Source: Armatimonadota bacterium (GTDB taxonomy: Bacteria; Armatimonadota; Chthonomonadetes; Chthonomonadales; CAJBBX01). Taken from it: 44,891 bases of DNA. Under the pieces are notes generated by a model. It saw only the letters and a list, made by a program, of their open reading frames with translations. It ran no database searches and was not told where the DNA came from. The DNA lies in the NCBI GenBank assembly GCA_026392115.1, contig JAPLCQ010000011.1, positions 1-44,891 of the forward strand, read 5' to 3'. Positions 18,534 through 25,344 of the stretch are shown piece after piece. A program made the translations under genes and the position numbers. The stretch's first letter is position 1, and the number at the start of each line of letters is the position of its first letter.

Positions 18534-20165
18534 TCAGCAGGCGCAACGGAAACCAACGTCGTCCCTCCGTTCAGCGGGTTCGCACGGGTATCTGAGCGCT
18601 AGACGCATGTACCTTGAGCCCGCGAATGCCCATACCTCTTGCACAGACTTGAACGCGAGAAATGCCCGTACGTCGGCCTCAGTCGGCGTACTCCACGCCC
18701 CTCCCCTGCACACGCGGAGCCTTCCGGTGTGTGGACCGACCGGATCCAGATCGCGCTGAGATGCGTAGTGCTGATCAGCAAACCAATCAGCGGACCACTC
18801 CCAGACATTGCCAACCAAGTCCACGAAGCCGTGTGCTCCATCACTTACCTGCTGTGCCGTGACGTGCTCTGGGCCTGACCGTTTTATGCGTACTGAGCAG
18901 ATGCACTCGCGCTCCCGCCAAGGATCACCCCAAGGGTACTGGAAACCTCCCGCCCGCCCGCGAGCCGCGTATTCCCACTGAGCCTCCGTAGGCAGCCTGG
19001 CGTGCGCCCACTGGGCGTATGCCGCCGCATCGTGCCACGTTGCGCAGACCATCGGGTACGCATCACCCCATCCCCACGGCGGTGTCAGATCGTCCCAAGG
19101 GAAGCCGTGGCCGGTGGCAGTGCAGAATTGCCGGAACTGGGCGACCGTCACAGGCAACCTGTACATCCAGAATCCGGTCATCCGGGTGCGGCGCTGAGGG
19201 GTCTCACAGGCATATGCACAGGAATCGCTCTCAGGCGAACCCATGAAGAACACCCCCGGGGGGATCCACGCCATATCGGCACCGTCAACAGGGTTCGCCG
19301 TGAAGGTGCGGACATCGGCTGGAGGCAGCGGTGGCCACGTCTGGGACGGCATGACGCGGTACGATGCATAGCTTGTGCAACGACTGTGGGCTCGCCCCTC
19401 GGCTCCAGCAATGCCGTCGTCGTCGATGCCGCAAGCTTGCAGTATCTCTGGCACGCTCCGAGGTGACGCAGGGAGCAGTCGCGGCTCGACCGCGTCCTGC
19501 GGAAGCATCGGCGAATGGCTCAAGCATGCGTCAAGCACATCGCGATGCCCCAACACGTCAATGGCTGGTGTTCTAGCCGCCTCTGTCCGGCTGATCCCCG
19601 ACGCTAGGCCCGGCAGGCTTCGGTCGTTGGCAGCAATGGTCCGCGCAGTTGCGTCTGCCGCGGGCGATGCCCAGCCAAGCGCGAAGCAGTCAAGTTTCCA
19701 CACAGAACCGACGCGCACAATGCTCTGCTCTGTCACGCGGACACGCCGTACAGCCCGAGAGTCAAGATAGGCCTGAGCGGCAGACACATCCTGCGCCAGA
19801 GTACGTGCCTCGCCCTTGGTCAGGCTACCACGATTGCGGAGCAGCGAGGCCAATGAGTGGTCGTACGGCTCTAGTGCAACGAAGACCGCTGCAGTCACGC
19901 GCCCGCCCGCGATCATGCCTGCGCCGCGGTACCGAATCAAGTTGGCATGACTCCATGAGACGATCGCCAGCACGTCGAGCAAGGCGGAGGCGGCGACTGC
20001 TGTGTCTTGACACAGATTGAGCCAGACCACGGCGCGACCAATGACGCCTCCAAACGCCAGTTCATCAGCGGAATATAGCCACTTATGCACACCGGCGTCC
20101 CGGACCGCCGTAAGCCTATACCTACCGTCTAGCACATCACCAACAAACGATTCTGGTAAGACCAT
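18534..20165 (-). CDS. Pseudokinase fused to an FGE-like (C-type-lectin-fold) domain, copy 2
   Basis: The ATG at 20165 (GGGAG 8 bases upstream) is preferred because its product begins just before VGDVLDGRYRL, aligning with copy 1; the frame is open up to an ATG at 20384 but the extra 73 residues look non-coding. The 543-residue product has a strongly degraded kinase region (about 14-245). HRD is replaced by RVR (141-143), no DFG is recognisable after VWKL, and the C-lobe is shortened. Residues about 290-543 are the FGE-like domain, with IPPGVFFMGS, LPTEAQWEYAARG, YPWGDPW, GNVWEWSADWF, CRGGAW and VGFRC. After RGGAW (487-491) the segment to residue 520 is longer than usual and hydrophobic. The FGE cysteine pair is absent, so I infer ligand binding, not formylglycine formation. 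Confidence 0.82.
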   Translation of the reverse strand: MVLPESFVGDVLDGRYRLTAVRDAGVHKWLYSADELAFGGVIGRAVVWLNLCQDTAVAASALLDVLAIVSWSHANLIRYRGAGMIAGGRVTAAVFVALEPYDHSLASLLRNRGSLTKGEARTLAQDVSAAQAYLDSRAVRRVRVTEQSIVRVGSVWKLDCFALGWASPAADATARTIAANDRSLPGLASGISRTEAARTPAIDVLGHRDVLDACLSHSPMLPQDAVEPRLLPASPRSVPEILQACGIDDDGIAGAEGRAHSRCTSYASYRVMPSQTWPPLPPADVRTFTANPVDGADMAWIPPGVFFMGSPESDSCAYACETPQRRTRMTGFWMYRLPVTVAQFRQFCTATGHGFPWDDLTPPWGWGDAYPMVCATWHDAAAYAQWAHARLPTEAQWEYAARGRAGGFQYPWGDPWRERECICSVRIKRSGPEHVTAQQVSDGAHGFVDLVGNVWEWSADWFADQHYASQRDLDPVGPHTGRLRVCRGGAWSTPTEADVRAFLAFKSVQEVWAFAGSRYMRLALRYPCEPAERRDDVGFRCAC

Positions 20166-20810
20166 CAGCTCAGCTCCCGCCCCATTGCGTATATCCGTCA
20201 GGCACCGCCATCGAAGAGGAACCACCGCGCTACCGGCTAGCCGTGTGGCCGAGCGCCATCGACCGGAACCGTTGCCACCGTGCGTTCCGGTGCTCCATGC
20301 GCAGTCGGCGTCCAAGCAAGGAGTCGCGGACGGGAGTGGTGCACGGCAGAGCAGGCGACCCTCAGACCATAGCGATTCTAGCACCGAGTATGCCTGCTAT
20401 TGCTTATGCGCGACGAGTGCATCCGGCCAAGTACAAGGGCCCCAACGCCACCTGAGGCTGATTGCCCCTGTGCCAGCTTAGCAGATGACGGCCTTGGCCA
20501 GTCTGGGTTCACTGTGCACCTTGTCGGCGCGACTGGCCGGACCGATGGGATGGCCGGCGTTCACACATGGCTACAGGAACTGCTCTACCGGAGGGAACTG
20601 CCGATGGGCGGCCTCCGCGCTATGCTTGCCCGGGCCTGTGATGTACAGGCCGAACAGCCATATGGCGACTATCAGCAAGCAACCGCATACCGACACCGGT
20701 GCACATCCCTGTCTAAGGCTCTAAGGCACCTGCGTGCCAACTGCTCAGGGATCGGTTGTCCTGTCTCCACTATGGTCATCCTCCGTCCTCTTGCCCATCT
20801 ACAGAGTCAG
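20166..20810. other. Non-coding stretch upstream of the pseudokinase genes
   Basis: About 645 bp hold no convincing gene on either strand. A plus-strand frame (20400-21263) runs from here through the right repeat and antisense into the PL22 gene, so it is probably chance. I looked for a copy of either gene's 3' end, as a template repeat would be, and found none by eye. The promoter of the two island genes should lie here. Confidence 0.5.
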
Positions 20811-21010
20811 GCGCCCGTGTCGCGGCACTGGAGCCCGGCCGCCGTCAGGGCCCGGCGCAGCACCGGAACGACGGCCTCGGCGGAGCCCTCGAAGCGTTCG
20901 GTGAGCAGGATCACCCGGCCCAGAGGAGACTCCGCCGCCTCGGCAGGCGCTGAGGCCGCCAGCGAGGCCAGCCCGGCAATGAGGCCCGCGAGAACGATGC
21001 ACCAGGTCAT
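20807..21010 (-). pseudogene. Truncated duplicate of the GH gene 5' end
   Basis: From the ATG at 21010 the frame reads as the first 66 or so residues of the GH protein at 13352-16756, with a few substitutions (for example APAEAAESPLGR for APSGAAEPPLGR). It then leaves the repeat and meets TGA at 20807-20809. The ATG lies 19 bp after the PL22 stop codon, preserving the ancestral operon junction. The product would be a signal peptide plus about 40 residues and is unlikely to be functional. Confidence 0.88.
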
Positions 21011-21087
21011 GTGGCTCCTCCGGCCGGGCTCATCGCCGGCGGTCCTCCACGGTCAGCCGCCCGGAGACGGTCAGTTCGCGCATCTCG
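20811..21087. repeat. 277-bp direct repeat, right copy
   Basis: This is the partner of 16557-16833 at a constant offset of 4254 bp. It contains the truncated GH start and the intact 3' end of the PL22 gene. Homology stops sharply at both ends: at 20811 the island begins, and at 21087 only the true PL22 gene continues. Confidence 0.92.
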
Positions 21088-22124
21088 TCGCTCACATGGG
21101 CCAGGTAGGCCTGCGGCACGCCGGTGCGATCAGAGTTGAAGATCACCATGCGCCCGTCGGGGCTGAACTGCGGGTGCGGGTGCGTCATCTGGGCGTGGCC
21201 CTGCGAACTCCGCGGCAGGCAGAGCGCGCGGAAGTGGCCCGTGGGCACGTGGATCAGCTGTAGCCCCTCGTCGGGCCAGTTGGTGTCGGTCACGATCCAG
21301 TCGCTGTCGAGGCTTGCGGCTGAGTGCCAGAAGGTGCGGCCCCGGGCCACAACCGACGGCGTCTCATCGCCCACGCCGATGCGCTGCACCTCCCTGAAGG
21401 GCGGCAGGGCGCACCCCTGCATCTCTGGCTTGCGGCCCAGAAAGGTGCAGTGGGCGAAGTCGTGGCTGGCCGTGAACCGGCCCGCCTGGCGCAGGTCCGC
21501 ATCCAGCAGGAGGTAGTGCTTCACGCCCTGGTGTACCGCAATGGCCAGCAGGCCCGCACCGCCCGGCGAGCAGGAGTGGAGCGAGACGACCCAACCCTCG
21601 TCGGCCTCGTCGACCCGGGCGCCGGCGCCGTCCGTCGCCACGCAGAGGATGCCCAGCGGACGGCTCGGGTCGACCCTGGCCCCGTTCCCCGGCGTCTGTC
21701 CGGCCGTGTAGTAGGTCGATCCGTCCGGCGAGATGAAGCCATGGCCGCCGGTGCAATCTGAACCGTGGCGCAGGACTTCCTCCTCCTGCAGGTCGTCCAT
21801 GCCGATCCGCCAGAGCGCGCCGGGCCGGTTGAAGTAGACGTGCCGCCCGTCCGGCGACATGACGAAGCCCGATGCGTCGTCGCGCTCGGTCATCTGCGTC
21901 AGGTCGGCGCCGTCGGCGTCCACGCGCCAGAGGTCCCACGGCGCCCCGCGCCGCGCCTCGCGCTGGCAGACCAGGATGAGCGTGCGGCTATCCGGCGTGA
22001 AGTTGGTGTTGGCGTACCAGAGGCAGGAGCTGGGCGTGGGGTAGCTGGTGAGCTGGACGATCCGCGCCCCGGTCGCGGCGTCGACGCTCTCCACGCGCTC
22101 GTTCATGCTGAGGCCCTTGGGCAT
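21030..22124 (-). CDS. Oligogalacturonate lyase (PL22-like) beta-propeller
   Basis: The 364-residue protein shows repeated propeller-blade motifs such as FTPDSRTLIL, MSPDGRHVYFN and FSPDGRMVIFNSDRTG. AQMTHPHPQFSPDG supplies Q312, H315 and H317 in the Q-x-x-H-x-H spacing of the metal site of PL22 oligogalacturonide lyases. H267 (WHSAAS) is a candidate fourth ligand. PL22 enzymes cleave unsaturated or saturated digalacturonate by beta-elimination, usually in the cytoplasm, and no signal peptide is present here, in agreement. AAGGAG lies 9 bases before the ATG at 22124. Only 3 bp separate it from the upstream Gfo/Idh/MocA gene, so the two form an operon. The GH gene once followed directly. A generic TolB-like propeller is the alternative if the metal site proves non-functional. 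Confidence 0.82.
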   Translation of the reverse strand: MPKGLSMNERVESVDAATGARIVQLTSYPTPSSCLWYANTNFTPDSRTLILVCQREARRGAPWDLWRVDADGADLTQMTERDDASGFVMSPDGRHVYFNRPGALWRIGMDDLQEEEVLRHGSDCTGGHGFISPDGSTYYTAGQTPGNGARVDPSRPLGILCVATDGAGARVDEADEGWVVSLHSCSPGGAGLLAIAVHQGVKHYLLLDADLRQAGRFTASHDFAHCTFLGRKPEMQGCALPPFREVQRIGVGDETPSVVARGRTFWHSAASLDSDWIVTDTNWPDEGLQLIHVPTGHFRALCLPRSSQGHAQMTHPHPQFSPDGRMVIFNSDRTGVPQAYLAHVSDEMRELTVSGRLTVEDRRR

Positions 22125-22127
22125 GGC

Positions 22128-23159
22128 TCAGGGCTCCTTGCGCGGCGCGGGTAGGCCCATATCGGTGAGGCGGACCGGCTTGCCGCCCGTGGCGGCGGAC
22201 CGTAGCGCGGCGTAGTAGATGGCGGTCTTCTCCAGCATCACGGCATGGGGAACAGGCTCCTCGCCGGTGCGGAAGAACCGCGCCATCTCGTCCAGCAGGC
22301 GCTCGTAGGTCACGTCGAGGCGCACCTCGTCGGCATCGGCCTTGGCGCCGAACAGCTTTACGACGAACGAGTACCACTCCGCGCCGGGACCTATCATCTG
22401 CACCACGCCTCTCGCGGCGCCCACCGCCGACTTTGCAGCGTACTGCACGTAGACCACCACCGGTGCGTCGGCGTTGTTGGCGTCCTGCGGCGAACGGTGC
22501 AGCGAGAGCGCCTGGACCGACTCCACGCCCGTACCCAGCACGCTCACCATGGAGGCGACGGCGTGCGGCAGGTAGAACCCGAGGTGGCTCGACGCACCCG
22601 TGACCGTGAAGAGCCGCAGCCCGCCCAGCGTGGCCAGCTTCTCGCGCGCCGGAGCCGCCTGCCGAGTATGGAAGAGGGCCGATGCCGAGTAGACGCGCGC
22701 GCCATGCGCACCGGCCAGGCGGAGGATCTCCTGGGCGTCGGCTACGCTGCCCGCGAAGGGCCGGTTGAAGAAGAGCCGCTTGCCCGCGCGCAGCATGGGG
22801 CGCGCCAGCTCGAGGTAGGCGCCCGGCGCCTCCTCGGCGACGATGACGCCCGCCGTCCCCTGGCCGGTCTCCTCGGGCCGGGCGACCACCACGGCGCCCA
22901 CCTTCTCGGCCAGCCGCTTGGCCGCCGACAGGTCGCGGTCCCAGACGCGCGCGGGCCGCATGCCGTAGCGCTTGCCGCCGTCGGACGCCAGGATCTCCGA
23001 CCACGCCTTGCCGTGCGTCAGGTCGCCGCATCCGATGACGCCCACCTGCAGGACCTCGTCCTCCTGTCGCCCTTCCATTGCTTCTCCTTCCAGGGGCGCG
23101 GCTCCGGACACCAGCGCCGCTCCCAGAGCCACCGCAGTTCGCCGCGTGATCTCGCCCAT
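22128..23159 (-). CDS. Gfo/Idh/MocA-family protein with Tat-like leader and altered active site
   Basis: The 343-residue product from the ATG at 23159 begins MGEITRRTAVALGAALVSG, a twin-arginine-like leader, so export is possible. AAGGA lies 7 bases before this ATG; an in-frame ATG at 23177 has no clear site. A Rossmann domain follows (VGVIGCGDLTHG, about 39-50). The usual EKP motif of the family, whose lysine takes part in catalysis, reads FNRPF here (N122-R123-P124), and the later catalytic histidine region is not clearly preserved. The protein may bind a nucleotide or sugar without normal dehydrogenase activity. It heads the operon with the PL22 lyase, which suggests a role in uronate or pectin use. 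Its start is divergent from the WlbA-like gene, 114 bp away. Confidence 0.8.
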   Translation of the reverse strand: MGEITRRTAVALGAALVSGAAPLEGEAMEGRQEDEVLQVGVIGCGDLTHGKAWSEILASDGGKRYGMRPARVWDRDLSAAKRLAEKVGAVVVARPEETGQGTAGVIVAEEAPGAYLELARPMLRAGKRLFFNRPFAGSVADAQEILRLAGAHGARVYSASALFHTRQAAPAREKLATLGGLRLFTVTGASSHLGFYLPHAVASMVSVLGTGVESVQALSLHRSPQDANNADAPVVVYVQYAAKSAVGAARGVVQMIGPGAEWYSFVVKLFGAKADADEVRLDVTYERLLDEMARFFRTGEEPVPHAVMLEKTAIYYAALRSAATGGKPVRLTDMGLPAPRKEP

Positions 23160-23273
23160 TGCCCCATCCTTCCGCATGACACCGGTACGATATCCTGAAG
23201 GTTACGGGAAGCGGCGGCCGAATCCTGCGTACAATGGGTTGGGATGCACCAGACAGGGCGCGAGGGGGAGAGA

Positions 23274-24272
23274 ATGGCACAGGCGATCGGCGTGGCGGTG
23301 GTCGGATGCGGCTGGTGGGGTCGCAACCTGGTGCGCAACTGCCGGGAGCTGGGTGCGCTCCGCTGCGTGTGCGACAGCACCGAGACCGGTCGACGTGACG
23401 CCGGGCAACTGGCCCCGGACGTGCCCGTGGTCTCCGTGCTGTCTGAGGCGCTGGAGTGCGGCGTGGACGCGGTGGTCATCGCCACTCCGGCCGAGACGCA
23501 CTTCGAGATCGCCCGGTCGGCGTTGGCGGCCGGTAAGGATGTCTTCGTCGAGAAGCCCATCACGCTGGATCTGGAGCAGGGCGCGTGGCTGGTCCGCGAG
23601 GCCCGGACGAAGGGGCGCATCCTCATGGTGGGCCATGTGCTGGAGTACCATCCCGGTGTCGTGGCACTGGCCGACATGGTGCAGTCCGGCCGCCTGGGGC
23701 GCGTGCAGTACGTCTACTCGCACCGGCTGAGCCTGGGCAAAATCCGCCGCGAGGAGAACGCGCTCTGGAGCTTCGCGCCGCATGACATCGCAGTCATCGT
23801 CCGTCTCATGGGCGGCATGCCCATCCAGGTTACGGCAACCGGGGGCAGCTACGTGCAGCCGAACATCGCCGATGTCACGCTGACGAGCCTGCTCTTCGAC
23901 AACGGCGTCCGCGCCCACATCCACGTCTCATGGCTCCACCCATTCAAGGAACAACGCCTAGTGGTGGTGGGTAGCAAGCGCATGGCCAGCTTCGACGACG
24001 TGGCGAAGAAGCTGGTGCTGTACGACCAGCGCGTCGAGCTGCACGAGGGGATGCCCGTGCCGATCAAGGGCGAGGGCGAACTGGTGGCCTATGCCTCGGA
24101 CGAGCCCCTGCGCCAGGAGATGACGGCCTTCCTGGAGGCCATCCGCACCCGCCGCCCGCCCGTCACCGACGGCGAGAGCGGCCTCCGCGTTCTCCGCGTC
24201 CTCCACGCCGCCCAGCGCTCCCTCATGACCAATGGCGTTCCGGTGGCGCTGTCCATGGAGAGCGCCGTGTAG
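23274..24272 (+). CDS. WlbA-like Gfo/Idh/MocA dehydrogenase (UDP-sugar type)
   Basis: The start at 23274 directly follows a GGGGGAGAGA site; an upstream in-frame ATG at 23244 is less likely. The 332-residue cytoplasmic protein has the NAD-binding VAVVGCGWWGRNLVRN (residues 8-23), an intact E93-K94-P95, GHVLEYHPG, and the stretch SHRLSLGKIRREENALWSF with the following PHDI. This is characteristic of WlbA-type UDP-GlcNAc-3-uronate dehydrogenases in cell-surface polysaccharide synthesis. Unlike its divergent neighbour, its active site looks complete. No other nucleotide-sugar gene surrounds it, so it may be a stray surface-glycan gene or act on another sugar acid. A TACAAT -10-like box lies at 23230-23235 without a convincing -35. 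Confidence 0.82.
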   Translation: MAQAIGVAVVGCGWWGRNLVRNCRELGALRCVCDSTETGRRDAGQLAPDVPVVSVLSEALECGVDAVVIATPAETHFEIARSALAAGKDVFVEKPITLDLEQGAWLVREARTKGRILMVGHVLEYHPGVVALADMVQSGRLGRVQYVYSHRLSLGKIRREENALWSFAPHDIAVIVRLMGGMPIQVTATGGSYVQPNIADVTLTSLLFDNGVRAHIHVSWLHPFKEQRLVVVGSKRMASFDDVAKKLVLYDQRVELHEGMPVPIKGEGELVAYASDEPLRQEMTAFLEAIRTRRPPVTDGESGLRVLRVLHAAQRSLMTNGVPVALSMESAV

Positions 24273-24371
24273 GGTGGCTGTGTGCGGGGTCGGCGCGTGG
24301 CGTACGGCGTCTGGCGTCGATTCGTGGCAGACTCTGATGTCTCTATCCACCCATCGGAGAACCACACCGCC

Positions 24372-25334
24372 ATGCCTACCACGCTCAAGTCTCGCCTGAC
24401 CGCTCTTGCCGGCCTCGTCGCCGTCATCGCACTGACCTCGGGGTGCGTCGCCTTCGGCCTGCCGGGTCAGCCGGCTCCCGGGGTCAAGGTGATCCGCGAC
24501 CTGGCCTATGTCCCCGGCGGTGACGCGGCGCAGGTCTTGGACCTCTACCTGCCCGAGCAGGGCTCCGGCAAGCCGCTGCCCCTGTTCGTCTGGATCCACG
24601 GCGGCGGCTGGATGGGCGGAAGCAAGGATGGCCCCTACGGCCTGGACCTTGTCGGTAGGGGCTATGCCGTGGCCAGCGTGGAGTACCGCTTCAGCCAGAG
24701 GGCGATCTTCCCGGCTCAGATTCAGGACTGCCAGGCGGCCATCCGCTGGCTTCGCGCCAACAGCAAGGTGTACAACCTGGACCCGAAGCATATCGCGGTA
24801 GGCGGCGCCTCGGCGGGCGGGCACCTCGTGGCCCTTCTGGGAACTGCGGGCGGCAAGCGGGCCTTCGCGCCCGTGGGCGGCAACGAGAAGCAGTCCGACC
24901 GGGTGCAGGCGGTGCTCGACCTCTTCGGCCCGTCCGACTTCAGCGCCGTCATGAGCCAGGCTGCGGCCGACCCGACCAAGAACGTCTTCAACTTCAACCA
25001 CGGCGACCCCTATTCCCTGCTGATCGGCGTGCCGCTCGGCTCGGACAAGGCCAAGGAGCTTGCGGTCAGCCCGATCCACTATGTGACCAAGGACAACCCT
25101 CCCTTCCTCGTGCTGCACGGCACGGCCGACAGCCTGGTCCCCTTCGCGCAGAGCGTCGAGTTGTGCGACGCTCTCCACAAGGTCAGGGCCGAGGCGATCC
25201 TGCAGCGGTTCACGGGCGCAGGCCACGGCGGCCCCGCGTTCGACCAGCCGTCGGTGCGCAAGCTGGTGCGGGACTTCCTGGACAAGCGCCTGCGGGGCGT
25301 TGACGTGAGGGTCGAGGCGATCCCCGGCACGTAG
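24372..25334 (+). CDS. Alpha/beta-hydrolase esterase lipoprotein
   Basis: The start at 24372 gives a leader ending in LTSGC, a lipobox, so the 320-residue enzyme is probably anchored outside the cytoplasmic membrane. GGAGA lies 11 bases upstream. The esterase/lipase fold is clear: HGGG oxyanion motif at 76-79, nucleophile S147 in GASAGG, D253 in HGTADS and H285 in GAGHGG. Such enzymes, often annotated as carboxylesterases or BD-FAE-like, remove acyl groups. Beside pectin and hemicellulose enzymes a deacetylase or feruloyl esterase role is plausible but not shown. The next GH5-like gene begins 10 bp after its stop, so both are probably in one operon. Confidence 0.88.
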   Translation: MPTTLKSRLTALAGLVAVIALTSGCVAFGLPGQPAPGVKVIRDLAYVPGGDAAQVLDLYLPEQGSGKPLPLFVWIHGGGWMGGSKDGPYGLDLVGRGYAVASVEYRFSQRAIFPAQIQDCQAAIRWLRANSKVYNLDPKHIAVGGASAGGHLVALLGTAGGKRAFAPVGGNEKQSDRVQAVLDLFGPSDFSAVMSQAAADPTKNVFNFNHGDPYSLLIGVPLGSDKAKELAVSPIHYVTKDNPPFLVLHGTADSLVPFAQSVELCDALHKVRAEAILQRFTGAGHGGPAFDQPSVRKLVRDFLDKRLRGVDVRVEAIPGT

Positions 25335-25344
25335 AGGAGTACTC

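Larger units (their letters stand above)
16834..20810. mobile_element. Repeat-flanked 4-kb island with two pseudokinase/FGE-like genes
   Basis: The DNA between the two 277-bp repeats separates genes that were adjacent. Its base composition is lower in GC than both sides: for example 16861-16920 is 27/60 G+C, whereas flanking genes are visibly near 70 percent. Codons rare elsewhere in the window (TTA, ATA, AGA) appear. It carries two paralogous genes on the minus strand and about 640 bp of apparently non-coding DNA. I see no transposase, integrase or terminal inverted repeats. Integration of a circle by single crossover within 277 bp of shared sequence would give this arrangement, but a duplication or an assembly join between strains would too. 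Confidence 0.65.

Noticed and set aside
16851-20165. True formylglycine-generating enzymes or sulfatase maturation
   Set aside because: The paired active-site cysteines of FGE are missing in both proteins and no sulfatase gene is in the window.
16834-20810. Insertion sequence or integron
   Set aside because: I found no transposase or integrase, no terminal inverted repeats and no short target duplication; the 277-bp repeats are host genes, not element ends.
20400-21263. A 287-codon plus-strand open frame over the island edge and right repeat
   Set aside because: It runs antisense through the truncated GH copy and the PL22 gene, and no part matches a known domain.
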